Below, piece after piece: positions 1-13,266 of a stretch of DNA of 64,000 nt; position 1 is the first letter of the stretch; the number at the start of each line of letters is the position of its first letter. The notes beneath the pieces were generated by a model that did not search any database, was not told where the DNA came from, and saw nothing but the letters and a program-made list of their open reading frames with translations. Source of the DNA: Lepidodermella squamata (Eukaryota > Gastrotricha). A program made the position numbers and the translations under genes. The DNA lies in assembly GCA_047495785.1 (NCBI GenBank), contig JBLDXI010000007.1, positions 744,001 through 808,000 on the forward strand, in the 5' to 3' direction.

Positions 1-3000
1 GATAGTCAGGGTTCATCGAAATCCAGTCAGGAGTGGCTATTCCATCCTTTGCGATTTCGTTGCGCTTCCGTCTTAACACAAATGCATACCATGTTAGAAG
101 GCCGGCAGATATCAGCAGCAGACCAGCAGATGTTCCTATTGCAACGGACATAACTTTTGGAATATCGGCATCCACGCCACTGAATTCGAAAATTTCCGAA
201 TAATTGCCCAGACCATTCAACGTTTCGACAGCTATATCAGCCTCGTACTTCGTGTGGTAGACTGGGATTGAGTGGGTAACAACAGATTTTTTCGGATCAT
301 CATCTATGCAAACTTCGTGCATTTCTTCGTTGGAACCAGCTGGTCGGTAACGGAAACTGAAGAATAGAATTCGTCCGTTGATCAGAGACGGCTTCTCAAT
401 CGTTAGCTGGCGATGGGCTCGCGCATTCTCTGTCAGGATATACTGACTCTCCTTGACGTACTCTTTCAGCATGACATCGGCGTGAGGGTGAGCTGCAGTT
501 CTCTCCGTAAAATAAATCGGCTCGGAACAAAGATATTCGTTAGTCTCGAAATCCGGGTCAAAACACGCGCGTATTTCGAATTTGTACTTCGTGAAATGGG
601 TCAGATTGGCGACTAGAATTGACGGATTGCAGACAATTTCGAGAGAACTCGACGGGTTTTTCGTCGAGTATGCGTTAACTCGATTTTGAACTGCTGAAAT
701 CGTCGCCTGGCATCGCTCAGCAGCTTCTTGCTTCTTCAATACCATGTAATCCGCCGCATCAGCTGATCGTCGCTTGCGTGTTCCACCTGTTTGTTGAGAG
801 CTGTAGGTGCCGTAGTTCGAGCCGAATTTAGTCAAATCGGTGAAATCGCCACCAAGCACGTCATGCACTGAAATCGCATTTCTGCGTTTCATATCCTCGT
901 ATTCATCGGCGTTGACATCCGGTGGTTGATCTTTGTTAGGCTGCTTTTGGAATAATGCCGCAATCATCATGTTGACATTTTGATTGTTTTCCGACTCGCC
1001 GCATCCTGAATTCGAATAGTCGGATGGGTCGATGAAATGTTGGACAGGCGCAGTCAACGGATTCGCATCCGCTGGCGAGTACATCAAGTTATTTCGCCGA
1101 TTGATAAATCGACTTCGATCGACACATCCGTGCCAATCCAGCGGAGATAGGGTAAAATTTGTTTCCCAGTACCTCACAACATAATGAGTGATGAAGCCAT
1201 TCGTATGTTTAGGGGGAGGCCAGCTGTAATCGCAAAACGATAACACAATAATATATCAATCTTCTTCAAATCCCTAAAGACTCACGTCACAGAAAGCGAA
1301 TTATACGTGCTATTTTTGCGAATCGTACGAGCGAAGTCCGGCACAGCGTAGTCCCATATAGAAGGAGCAGGAATCGTTTCGAATCTGTAGATATCCGAAA
1401 TAGCGATACGGCCGTCCATGTATTGTGCGAGTGCGTAAATCCCATAAGGAGAACTACAAAATAAATTGATTTTAAATTCTCATTATAAGCAAACTTTATG
1501 AGATTAAAAATTACTTGGGCTCCAGACCAGGCGAGGTAATATTGGTAACAAACAGCTTGATGCCTCTATCGACGATCCAATATTCGGGATTAGAAAAATT
1601 AACACTAACAACATGGCGATGCCACTGTGGAAGTCCAGTTTGTGTATCTAAGAAAATGCACTATTAAATAACGGACAATCGATTTTTCAAAATGAAAACG
1701 AACCATCACAAAATGCCGGATCGTAAAATCGCAGGTCCATGGACGGTGGAGCTCTTCGGTAATACAAGGACAGGGTTAGAAGTCGGTCTGTGTTAGATAG
1801 GTTGAAAGCAACGGTTACAGCGATCGACCATTTCGTATTTTCCAGATCTCTGAAATTGGCGTGAGACTGTTCGCGCCTCTGGCTCATTATTTTCACCGGC
1901 GTAATTGACATTGAGCTGCAATAGCCGCGATCTCCGTTTCCCTCAGTGTGAACGTAAACACTTGGATCAAGATCTTCAATGAACTCTTCAATAGCTTTTT
2001 GGCACAAGCGAGGATTGTGAGCGATTGAAATGTTGCCATTGACTATTCGTAGACCCTTCTTTGGGCGCCAAAGTCTTTGTAAAAATTCGTTGCTGTGAAT
2101 CGTAAGGCAGAAGCCTCCAGAAACACCGCATCCACCGCTGCCTATTTCTTCGAGAGATTCGAACATGTCAAGGCCCTGGATACGCTCCGATCGATAAACC
2201 TTTAGCGAGCCGGTGATATTTCGGAGAGATTTCAAGTTTTGCTCCAATACGACAGTCATACTGGGCTTCAACTCCTCCAAATTTATCACCAAATTACCAT
2301 CCAAGTCAGTTGTTCCTTGCAAGGGGAAGTCAGTCATATACATGATGGTTAAGTTTGCAACTTGAACGCGCCTGCAGTCAAGGCCCATTACACACTGGAC
2401 GCAACCAACTGGATTCGAAGGATCGTCATTTGTATTTTGAGGGCACATGGCGAGACATTTATCATCATGAATTTTGTAAGATTTTCCAGGTTCGCTCTCC
2501 AATTTGGTACAATATTGCTTGGAAACGCAGAAGCGATTCAGCAGTTCCAGTGTATCAGGTGGGCATTTGTCAACACAAATGCCTTTTTCTAAATATGTCC
2601 AGCCCTTACAAGCGACGCAGTGCTCAGCAGATGTTCCTCCAACACAACCACCTAAGCACTTTTCGTCACAGCATTCTTCGTGCCGATCGAAGCGACAAAA
2701 TCTTTTTTCGCCATTAACTGTAGGGCACAGACATTCGTATTGGCAAGTGGTGTCCGACCAACAATATTGCTTCTTGTCCGACCAAACAGGGCAATCAGAT
2801 GGACAAGATTCCCAACAATTCGGATTATTTATTACAAGTGGACATGCGGTGGAATAGTTGCCAATACTTTTCCAATTAACAGTATTGAAGTAGCACAAAT
2901 CTTCCGACAGTATCTAATAATGGAATATTGAACCAACAGAATTTTGAATAATTAGTTTGAATAATAACTTACCGTGTTAATCGGACCCTCCATGTAAGTA

Positions 3001-3482
3001 AGCTTTGTTAGATGAATTTTTTCCAACCTGAAAAATTCCCGATCAAGTTATGCTTGATTAAATAGTCCGTATTGTACTTACAAAACATTCCATGAGAGCT
3101 GAAGAAGCGAAGTTGGAGGCTGTTTAGGTAGCGCGTCGATATCGGAATCACTACGGCGCATTACACTCAAGTTGGGGAACAATTGGTCGAGAGACGAAAT
3201 CCGATCATTAGAGTACAAATTGAGGGTTCCTATCAGCTCCGTCAGATTTGACAGGGGTATGAAATTCGGGCCAATCTCCATCATTACAATAAAAATATTC
3301 CCGTGAATAATATTGCAAGCGCGGATGTCATCCAATCCCTCTGGACGACGAAAGTAGTATTGAGCATCTTTTCCAGCGACACAAAGAATCCGTTCGCGAT
3401 ATTTGGCATCCGTTAAATTGAACAGCAGGAGAGCCCATATAAAGTGTTTCATGAACCAGCGAAGCAGTTGCAACGGTGGCAT
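1..3482 (-). CDS. InR: Insulin/IGF-type receptor tyrosine kinase, ectodomain and TM (3' part outside window)
   Basis: Insulin-like receptor that would bind insulin-family peptides at the cell surface and signal through a kinase encoded beyond the window edge. Exons read on the minus strand: 3482-3082, 3027-2973, 2913-1704, 1647-1515, 1453-1286 and 1223-1 (open), about 1,063 residues, with phase kept at every junction. Order seen: signal peptide (second Met, MKHFIWALLLFNL), L1 leucine-repeat domain, furin-like Cys-rich block (about residues 165-330), L2, FnIII domains (VTWPPPKH start), an acidic insert, the processing site RKRR near residue 805 (bases 767-778) that would split alpha and beta chains, one TM helix (about 1012-1036) and the juxtamembrane motif NPDY, equivalent to vertebrate NPEY. 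The exon 3 donor (GTTCGT) is weak. A splice-acceptor-like TAG lies directly before the start ATG. Confidence 0.93.
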
Positions 3483-5556
3483 CTAGAAATGTCAAAAATG
3501 GACAATCACAATTTTGTAAGGAAAGCTGTCATGTGCCAAGTAATTTGCCAAGGCTTGAACGTGATGGGTGATCAATAAAAAGTTGAGCACGTACTGCTAT
3601 ACCTCATGATGGATTAAAACTTCAGATATTAAGCTAGTTGAAAGTTGAAGCCCTAACTCAAATTCCCCATGCTGCAATATCCCTCAACTGTAAGAAGAAG
3701 TTATAATACAATCAGCGTAAATATTGATAAAAAGAAGTTTTTTGAGTCTGTTCGTCTAACAGAAGGACTTGAAACTAACTCGCTTCAAGTTGAGATTGAA
3801 TCCAAGAGAATCGAGACAGCTAAGGAACCTAATCTTCGAACTTTTTGGGTGGTTTTTGACATTTTTCAGGTAACTGATTCGGGCCAAGGTCACGTGCCCC
3901 CGAGTGTTTATAAAAACATTGAAAAATAATTCATGTCAAAAATATAATGTTCTATAAAACAAGTGATTATGCAGGTTAGAAGTTTCATATGTGAACTCAA
4001 AATTTATGCAATTTTTCATTTGCTGCGCGGATGATGCGGTTTTTTGCATTTCGCAAGCGGAGCTCGGAGTTGTAAGGCCAAGTGTTGCGGCAAAACGCCG
4101 CTTGCCGTTTGCCACCCCGGTTGCCATTGGCAGTCAGCCGAAAGCCGTGTCATCTTAGCCTGCAATCCCCTTGTCTCATCCCTAAGCACGGTTCTCTATG
4201 AAGTGTTTTTTAATAAAAATCATGAATATGAGACCCGATGATATATCTGTTTATCTTGAAAGCTGGTAGTTGCGAGGATTAACTTGACTTGACTGATTTG
4301 ACCAGATGTATAAGATTCTAGTACCCAGTGTTTAGTTATTTTCTAAGGGAAGTTTCAAATCTGAAATATGGAGTGTTTGAAAGCGCCATTCGGCTCCATG
4401 TAGAGTTAAAACTTGGCCTAACGCTTAATTGGTCTGCTGACTGCTGACCATTTATTTGTTGTTTGTTTGGGGTCTCATGTTAGGCTAATAACCGATGCGC
4501 ATGCTCATTTATGAAATGATCCTTGCGTCTCTATTTTTCCTATTCTTTTGACTCTAGCGCTAAAGTTTTGAGTGTTCTACAATGCGCGCTACTTGACAAC
4601 GCCCCTTACAAAATTCATATTTCCCAGTTAGTGTTCCGTGTGGATCAGTGTGAAATGCCCACTTGGTATTTGGTGTAGTTGCAGCAGAATTTGGGTTCTA
4701 AGCCTGAGCTGCCTGAACTGCCTATACAGCGATGAAGATCTTGTCCGCCTGAGAGTGCTAGCTAGCAACACGGTCTTAATGACCTTACCTACCTCACGGC
4801 GAAACACTGAATTGGATGTAAAGCCGTCATCATCATCATTATACGACTTGTTAGAGTTGAAGCCCTTGAATACATTTTATTCTAATATTATTGACGTAAT
4901 TAGGAGTAATCAATATGCTAAGTATGAAAGAGAGTAACCAAGCAGCAGATTGGTGACCCAGTAATCGCGTTACATGTGTTGTCCCATTTTGCCATAATCT
5001 TATTTTCTTGATTATTGGTAGCTCTTATTTTGAGCAAATTCAGCTTTGAATTTTACGTGTGTTACTCTGGCATTCGAAGTTTAAGATTCTATTATTTTAT
5101 GTGCATAATAGCTACGTAATTCGCATACAGGCTGGCATTCGGCTTTGTAGTCTTATTAGTTCCGCTTAATGAGATAATTTGCAGTTAGGAAATCTCCTTT
5201 GGTGAAGCGACTTTTGATATGCCACTAATGATGATGTTTATCTTTAATCATGCATCGTATTAGGCTACAGTAATCGTTTCGTGTAAATGGGATGTACATA
5301 ATCTGACCGCTGAAACTTCGGCCAGAATTGAAGACCTTTATTAAGAATTGATAAAATGTTTACTCATTCAGTATTCTAAATTTCGGACATCGTTCGAGTG
5401 GCCGCAGTTGCACTCTCGAGCTTCCGGCTAGTGCACACTTGAGAGGCGCTTTTTCAGTTTTAATCACTACTGCGCCTGACTTGCATCCGGTGGTTCTTTT
5501 TAAGAGCGCTGTATGTATTATGAAATCGATACTTTTCTTGTATAGGGTATTTTATT
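3483..5556. other. Intergenic, between divergent InR and Homer genes
   Basis: About 2 kb between head-to-head genes, so it probably carries both promoters. Short open frames (for example 3669-3929 and 4638-4937 on plus) show no domain, signal peptide or consistent codon character and are not called. A CAT trinucleotide run lies near 4827. The last bases before Homer (around 5531-5545) look like a splice acceptor. Confidence 0.6.
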
Positions 5557-6729
5557 ATGGGCGAGCAACCCATTTACACGACAAAGGCGCACATATTTCA
5601 AATCGACGCAACCAACAAAAAGCAATGGGTTCCACTTAGTTCATCCGCCGTATTTGTCCAGTTCGTTTACGACTCGCAGAAAAACATTGGTAGAGTCGTT
5701 AGCGCGGATAATGGCAAAGCGCTGTTAAATTCAACGCTGCATTCGAATGTCTCCTTCCTAAAGACTTCACAGAAGTTTGGTCAATGGGCTGATCCGAAAG
5801 CAGTTACTGTTTACGGCGTTGGCTTTGCGACTGAAACTGATTTGAATCGATTTGCAGAGAAATTTCGGGAGCTCCGTGAATTGGTCGTTAACAAAGCGAC
5901 TGGTTCGCATAATGGAAATGGCGATATCCTTTCTCTACGCTCGAATTCTACTACAAGTGCGCTGTCGTCTATTGGTAAGCTCGATCAGCAAACTGCTGGT
6001 AGTGGATGGAGGCTTTCAACAAGCGTGAGCATGGGCGCTGTTTCAAAACCGTCTGGTGTTCCAATTTCGCTATCGACGAGTCCTAGCGAAACGCAATTAG
6101 CTGGCAAAACTGCTTCAACCCTTCCCAATTCAAATTCTAGTTCTATTCAGCACATAGTACAACAACAATCGACTGATGGGGACAGGCAAAGCCCACAGGA
6201 ACGGACTCGTGCACTGTCGGCGTCTGTTGGCAATGGCACTCCAACGTCCATCTCGAACGTCAACCAACTCAACGGTAGTGGGAAACAACTCGAGCTAGAA
6301 TTAGGCGCGTTGAGAATTGAAAACAATCGTTTACTCGGTTCTTTGAAGGACGCAAATGACGGTACGGATGAGTGGAAACGTAAATCGCAGGAATATCGCG
6401 ACGAAGTTCACCGGCTTCGAAAGCGGATTACCGAACTCGAGTCTTCGGTGAACAAATCAACCGAGCGCGAATCGTCGGCCATCGATGACCTACAACGCCT
6501 TGTGCATACTTACAAAGCCAAGGTCGTGAAATTGGAGGACGAACAGCGTCAGCTCAACGACAGGTTACTCGTTGTGTCAAGTGAACGCGACGCAATTCAG
6601 CAAAAGTATGAAGAGCTGTTAGGTGCTAACGTGAATGCTAAACAGTTGTTGACCGACCTACACCACAGCGTTCTTGACAAAGCCGAAGAGCTGACGTCGC
6701 TAGCAAATAAACTGGCCAATATACTATAA
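5557..6729 (+). CDS. Homer: Homer postsynaptic scaffold protein
   Basis: Homer proteins join group I metabotropic glutamate receptors, IP3/ryanodine receptors and Shank at postsynaptic sites. The 390-residue frame is one uninterrupted exon. Residues 1-110 form the EVH1 domain, with the family start MGEQPI, TSQKFGQWAD at 70-79 and VYGVGFA at 85-91. The ligand-groove residues W24, F74 and G89 are at the same numbers as in vertebrate Homer. Residues 115-230 are a Ser/Thr/Gln-rich linker. Residues about 233-388 are a predicted coiled coil that would tetramerise, so this is a long (constitutive) form. The start is fixed by the conserved N-terminus. A TATAG acceptor-like site is 11 bases upstream. 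The gene is unusual for the window in having no introns. Confidence 0.96.
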   Translation: MGEQPIYTTKAHIFQIDATNKKQWVPLSSSAVFVQFVYDSQKNIGRVVSADNGKALLNSTLHSNVSFLKTSQKFGQWADPKAVTVYGVGFATETDLNRFAEKFRELRELVVNKATGSHNGNGDILSLRSNSTTSALSSIGKLDQQTAGSGWRLSTSVSMGAVSKPSGVPISLSTSPSETQLAGKTASTLPNSNSSSIQHIVQQQSTDGDRQSPQERTRALSASVGNGTPTSISNVNQLNGSGKQLELELGALRIENNRLLGSLKDANDGTDEWKRKSQEYRDEVHRLRKRITELESSVNKSTERESSAIDDLQRLVHTYKAKVVKLEDEQRQLNDRLLVVSSERDAIQQKYEELLGANVNAKQLLTDLHHSVLDKAEELTSLANKLANIL

Positions 6730-7529
6730 TTTTTCGCGTGTCAAGTTGTAAACAACTGCAACTATAATCATTTTATTGGCAATTAGATCATCATTTATTG
6801 ACTTTTATTTTTACTGATAAGTGATTTAGTTTTTGTGGTTTTAGTCGTACGATAAAAAATGTGTCAAATGTGCTATTATGATGAAAGTATGTACGACGAA
6901 CCCTGACATAATTGAGCTTCCCTACGCAGCTTTTTCTTCACGCTGCAATCCAATCGTTGTGCTGGTACTAGAACGATTACAGGAAACCATGCAACTTCAA
7001 TTCACGTGACCACCTTGAAAATCAACGTTGCCTTAGTTTTTCGCTTTATTGTCGTCAATTTTTACAATGAATCTCGTTTGTTCAACGGCTCATCTTGGAA
7101 GTTGAGAGAAAAAAGTTGCCTCCGATGAACGACTCAACATGTCTACCTTTAACATATCTATTGACTAGTTTTATACTTTGATATTACTCTCTCATGTGTC
7201 GTTGCTCTGTATAAAATGAAACCAATATGACAATGCCAGTTAATCTCATTTTTTGTTTTACAATTTTCTTGCAATCTCAAGACGTGTAATTTTCTTTTAT
7301 CGAATTTATTAACCGGTAGTTATCATGATGACATACATCCCTTCGTAATCATATTCCTCCTTCTCAATCTTTGTATTATCATCCTTTGGAATAAAAAATT
7401 ATTCTCCTCAATAATTACTATGCGATTCTGATATATTATTAATTATATGCATACATAAAAAATGAATAAAAGGTTTTTAATGATATTAATAACACATTTT
7501 TCGCTTCAATTTTAGAGCATTGAATTTTA
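6730..7529. other. Intergenic, Homer 3' flank to eIF3d
   Basis: AT-rich DNA between two same-strand genes. An AATAAA-type signal may serve Homer, for example within 7462-7470. A pyrimidine-rich TTTTAG acceptor-like site ends at 7515, 14 bases before the eIF3d start. No open frame of interest is seen. Confidence 0.5.
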
Positions 7530-10500
7530 ATGGCTCATTTTGAAACACCCAAAGTGGTGCATAGTGACGATGGCTGGGGGCCAGGTCCGCTGCCTGATGA
7601 GTATATCATGAGGCCTTACCAGAATTTCTCAAAAATGGAACGGCTTGGAAAGGTAGATAATTGATTTTTAAGGTGGAATTTTCTTGATTTTCCTTGATTC
7701 AGATTGCTGATTGGGCTGCTGCAACAACCGCGCCTGGTGGTGGCCAACAGGGCGGTGGTGGGCAAGGCGGGCAGTATGCTGATAAGCGCGGCCAAGGTAT
7801 TTGATTGTTTTATTATTATTGTTCTTCGCCACGCTTCTTAGTTTTATTAACGAAAGCAGCGATGCGCGCTACAGATTTGCGTTGTTGTTGTCGCTTTGTT
7901 TATTGACCGCGTCGCGTGTTTGCCTTTCCGCCTGTTGCCTATAGTATATATTTTAGTGGTGCGCGCCAGTTTGCCTCGCCAATTAATTGCCTGTGTGGCA
8001 TTTATAACCTTAATACAGTAGGACAATAAATGACGATTAATTAATCGATGATTTTTTGCCCAGGCCGGCAAGGGCAGGACAGGCAGAATCAACAAGACCG
8101 GCAGGGAGCAGCCGGGCCTGGATCGGGTGCCATGGCTGGTATTCAGCTGCGAGACGAAGACGATGCCGGTTACACGCTGGTCGACAACACGGCTCGCCTG
8201 CCGAAGCCGACTTTCATGCGCGGCATGCGAGGTGGCCGTTACATGAACAACAATGTAAAAAGAAAAGAAAGTCGAAATTGAGTAATTTAATTCAACTTTG
8301 TGTTCAGATGCGCGGCGGTCCTCGCGGTGGTCGTTTCCAGTCAAACCAATATCGGTAAATTATTAGCGTAACTGATACGGCTGTGTATAAATATTGATAA
8401 GCCAGCCGGTGCCTGGTAAAAAGTTTTCCCAGGAGTGACTAAATGAGTGAACATCGAATTTTACTGGTGTCCGTTATTCGTAATGGGACATGTCTGTGGC
8501 AACGGGTGTCTATTTACAGCACATTATAATTCAATTTCAAGGGCCTATGTTTGGCGAATATGACCCACGCCGCAAAATCAGAATGTAACCAAATATGGCG
8601 GAAATTGAATCTTCGCGATAACTTGGCTTCTTAAGCAGGATAGGAAAACCAGAACATTATATATTTTTCAATTTTCCTTTAAATTTTTTCGCTGCGTGGG
8701 AATGATCGCTTATTCTCATGCAGTCAGTCGCATTGAAAGTCTAATAAGCTTGTGATCGATGGTTAGGTACTGATAATTGAGCTAAATTTGAATAGTAGAG
8801 TACTCGGAAATACGAAGCCTGTGTAAATAATATTAATTTAAACATCAATTTAAAGGTAGAAAAACCAGGTTAATCCCAAAGCAGAAACCTATTGCTTTTG
8901 AACCTCGATATAATGGTGATTTTGTGTTAAATAGGCAACGTGGTCGCCGTGGTGTTGGTCCTGGCGGCAATTTCTACCCGGGCGGCGGTCGCGGTTGGGA
9001 CCGTCGTGCGCCAATGAAACACCGCGCCGCCTCAGTCGCCGTAAAAGCCGATTGGGCTGTGCTCGAAGACCTTGACTTCCCGCGGTTGGCCAAACTGTCA
9101 TACGCCGGCGTGTCGGAACCGACTGAGCTCTACGAAGCCGGCTACGTCGAGTACTACGACAAGACGTACGATCGCGTTAACTCGATGATCCCCGCAAAAC
9201 TCACCCGCACCGACCGCCAATTCCAAACCCTGCCAATCACGACTGAAGACCCGATTATTCGTAAATTGGCGAAAGAAAACGCCGGTAACGTGTTCGCGAC
9301 CGACAGTGTTATCGCCACGTTGATGTGCTCGCTTCGATCGGTCTACAGTTGGGATATTGTCGTCAACAGGTTTGGCAACAAGTTGTTCTTGGAACGACGC
9401 GAAGACTCCGACCTCGACACGCTGCTAACTGTGAATGAAACCGCGTTTGAAACACCGGTCGATGACGGGAATGACGCGAATATCAACTCGCCGCGCAACC
9501 TATCACTCGAAGCCATGTACATCAACCAGCAGTTCTCGCAGCAAGTGTTGGATAAAAAGCAAAAACTGGAATTCCGCGCGCCGAATCCGTTCATCAAGCC
9601 TGGCGAAAACCCGTCACAGTTCGCGCCCGCTGCGTACCGGTACCGGCGTTTCCAGCTCGGCGCTGGTGTTGACCTAATTGTTAGGTGTGAGCTCAATGCG
9701 GCCCTTCAGCCCACCGCCCTGGCCGGCGAGTCTGAACCCACCGGACCCCAACTGGCTCAAGTTTACGCGCTCAATGAAGTCGATCTCGGAGTGAGTTTTA
9801 ATCATTAAGGAGGATTTTTTTATTAGGCTATACTGCGTAGCTTTTTCTTATAGCTCGACTTTTCCAAATTTATCTGCAAAATTCCCTGTGGGCTATTAAA
9901 TTATTTTAGGGAAATTATTGTACTAGGTAATATTTGCGGATTTTTGCCAATAATTATATAGTGGAACCGCACAAATTGATTTAATGTTGGGTTTAATGAC
10001 TCGCTCGGGCTTTCTTTTTTTTCAAAACGGACAAAAATGTACTTTCGGGGGCTATTCAAAATGCTCAAATGAGGATTAAGTCCCCGCTATACCTATTTTC
10101 TACTATATGAATATATTCATGAGGTGGGGTTTTTAAGAGGGTTTTTAAGAGGGAACGTAATTCCTAGGGAAAAATGTAGGTTAAGATAATATGAGGGCAT
10201 TTCCTCAAACATTTTTCATCACCTGCTGCTCTTTATTTCATCTAAATATTACTCAAAACCTCATGAATATTAATATTTTCAAACCTATTAAAATTTTGCG
10301 GTCTGTGCGAGTGCAAAATCATTACACTAAAAACAGCGTGTGTGTGATATTTTTAGTTCCATCTCAGTTTATTGCTTCCTGCGCGCAATTTCTGAATTTC
10401 ATAGTACATCCAGCTTAACATTTTAATGACTTTAATTATCTATTTTTTTAATTTATTCAGCTTCAAGGCCATGTTGACTGGAAGTCTAAAATTGACACCC

Positions 10501-10991
10501 AGCGTGGTAGCATTCTAGCCACTGAAATCCACAACAACAGCTTTAAAATCGCCAGATGGGCCGTTCGCGCCATGCTAGCCGGTGCCAACTACGTCAAATT
10601 CGGCTACGTCACGCGCAAAGACCCGAACTCGAACCAGCAGCACATGCTGCTCGGCGTGCAGCAGTTCCGCCCCGGCGATCTGCTCGCCCAGATCAACTTG
10701 AATTTGGACAATTCTTGGGGCGTGCTGCGCGGTATCATCGACTTCTGCTTCAAGCAGAAGCCGGGCAAGTATTTGATCATGAAGGACCCGAACAAGCCGG
10801 TCGTCCGCATCTACGACTGCCCGAGCGACGCGTTCGAGAAGGAGGAAGACTCCGATGATGAAGACAGCGAGGACGAGAGCGACCTCGACGAGGTGGAGCC
10901 GGCTAAGCCGGTCGCGGCCGCCTCGGTCGTGATCGACGGGCAGGAAGTTGTTGGCGGCGTGCGGGTGCTCGACCCCGATGAAGATCCTTGA
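7530..10991 (+). CDS. eIF3d: Eukaryotic translation initiation factor 3 subunit D
   Basis: eIF3d is a cytoplasmic eIF3 subunit that contacts the 40S mRNA entry channel and can bind the 5' cap of selected mRNAs. Exons: 7530-7652, 7703-7796, 8064-8254, 8308-8354, 8935-9790 and 10461-10991, in phase, giving 613 residues against about 550-570 in other animals. The N-terminus GWGPGPLPDEY followed by FSKMERLGKIADW is the family signature. The extra length is a Gly/Gln/Arg-rich segment (exons 2-5) with RGG-type repeats, the usual position of the family's RNA-binding region. Exons 5 and 6 encode the conserved cap-binding fold (FATDSVIATLM, WAVRAMLAGANYVKFGYV). The C-terminus is a Glu/Asp tail. An AATAAA lies at 11162-11167. 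Codon use in exons 5-6 is visibly GC-rich, fitting a highly expressed housekeeping gene. Confidence 0.97.
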
Positions 10992-13266
10992 AAACATTCC
11001 TAAAACTAGCAATAGAGTTGTGTATTTTCTCTTCATCATCATCAACTTCCAAAAATATTGTGACACGGCTCGGCTTCTTTCTTCTATTAAAAAGGTGAAA
11101 TATCACGGTGCGCGTATTACGTCTGGTGGTGTATGTACTTGAAAAGCTGCTTTGCATGAGAAATAAAGAAATAGCGTGCGGTTGGCGGAACAAGGTTGCC
11201 GATGGTGCGTTGTTGTTTTTTATTGGCGGTTATATGGCTCGTTCGAACAGGGTGTAATATCTTCGCCATCATGATGATGATGATGATTATACAAGACACG
11301 GCGTAGCACAGCGGCGTAGCGAAGTGTGTGCCGTAAAAGTGGCGAACAACAAGTAGAACCAGAACTACTCTACCAATTCTTCTCCTTCCTTTGCTTACCT
11401 GCAAACAACTTTATTGTGAATTGCGCGCCTAATGGCTCGGCGTATTTTTAAGGGCGCACATGTTTGATATAATGAAGGCAGATTGTAGCTGCTCGGGCGC
11501 CGCGCACTACCAGAATTTTCTCGGGCGAAACCGACCTCCGCCGGGAATAATAATCAGCATCTTCATTATTAAATTCAATTACAAAGTAACCGCTGTTCTG
11601 CGGAATAAAAGTGATATCGATGGCAAATGAAGTAATATAATAATGATATCAAAGTACAAGTTTTTTCGCGTGTGGAGCTTTTGAGTAAAAGCTTCGTAAT
11701 AATTGGAAATAAACACGCAGACAATTTTCACATCACGTTTCTGGGAGAAAAGCGGCAGACACTGTTGACATTTTGGCACCGACCGCAGCACATAATAGTT
11801 TATTATCCGAGTTATTATTTACGATTATAGCTTCCCGTCACTAAATTTATAGTAGGTTTGATTTTTTTCAGCGCTGTCATCCAAGCGCGCGCACTACGTA
11901 TCATTTTTTTACATGGCGCATGTGTGTGTGGCAGTGAAGCGAAAATATAGCCTCAAATGAAAATGTTATCATATTATTTTAAGAAAGCGATTTTTCATTA
12001 TTATCGAATCTCATTCGGAGAAAACGCAATAAAAGCCGACAGACATTTCGGCATATAGAAAATGTCAGTATTAAATCGCGTCCTAAATTTTGTTCTATAC
12101 AAGCCTTGTGGCTAGATCGATTTTTAGCGATTTTTTAAAACACATCAGCAACAAATGGGCAGACATTACGAAATTATCTGCTACCAGAAGAATAACATGC
12201 AAATCGAAGCGAACTTCACATTCAATTAAATTATTTTTTGCGCATCAGTCGGCTCCTGGTGACGAATTTAGCCAAGTTTACCCTAAATTAAGAGCTTGGA
12301 TATTAATTTTTGTCTCGACTAAATTTAATATCCGCTAAATAATTCGAAGGTAGCCTCATTTGGAGAATTTCAATGTGACTTACCCCAAATAAAATTGCTA
12401 CTTGCCTCTGAGCGACACAATTATTCATTCTTTCCTGCGGAGACGATTAATGAATAATGAAGATAGGCAATAGACCGCCTTAATTACCTGTATAAAGTTA
12501 CGCGTTTTTCCGATCAATTTACCGGCGCTTCGTCTTAGTAAATAAATATACTCGATCCGCCCATCACTGCGATAGTAGAAAAGAGAGGCGACTCAACCAC
12601 GCGCCCTCTCACCTTTGACAAATTTGCCGCCTAGCAATGATGACGAGCGAATAAGGAACGCGTTAATTTAATTTTATAGAAATAATGGAAAGCCATTAAA
12701 GCGGCCGTGGTATCATAGCCGAGCTTTCAACACCTTCTCATTTCCTTTGAATATAGCGCGTGTTTATTATCACTTTTTCATATCTTAATAATATTATAAA
12801 ATGTTAAAATAAAATCATAGACGCCCAAAGCAAAAACTGAACCACTTCATTACGGCGTAATTTTCTTACGCATACATTTTGCGGTGATTAATAGAGGTAC
12901 AACATATTCTTACGGATGGAAGCGGTCTTACAGGATATGTACCTTATTACGAGAAAAAATGGTTTCATTTTTCAAAGAGCGATTTGTTTACGCTATTAGG
13001 CGTGAACAACTCGACCTATACATTATATCATTAACCTACCGCGTTTCATTAGTAGCAAAAAAGAACAACGAGAGAGCTATATACCTCCTACCTATTGCCC
13101 AATTTTTCAGCAGTTTTTTAACCACTTTTTGTGCCAATTGTTTATTATTTAGAGCTGCGATTTATTCAACCACATGGCCTTGAGCTATATTATACCTTTC
13201 GTAATTTCTGTTTAGAAATGTTAGAAATAAATCAATAGTTCAAAATAGTCTCAACAATTTTCTAAA
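10992..13266. other. Intergenic, eIF3d 3' flank to GPCR
   Basis: No convincing gene. It holds the eIF3d polyadenylation signal at 11162-11167, a short ATG trinucleotide run at 11271-11287 and AT-rich DNA with scattered CGCG. The open frames here (for example 11117-11404 minus, 12884-13183 plus) are short and without recognisable features. Confidence 0.55.

Noticed and set aside
2355-2931. Several plus-strand frames across the Cys-rich domain of the insulin receptor
   Set aside because: They are antisense shadows of the well-supported minus-strand exon.
4638-4937. 99-residue plus frame between InR and Homer
   Set aside because: No conserved feature; the frame includes a simple ATC/CAT run, and no splice partner was found.
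8889-9696. Minus-strand frames across eIF3d exon 5
   Set aside because: Antisense shadows caused by GC-rich codon use in the eIF3d exon.
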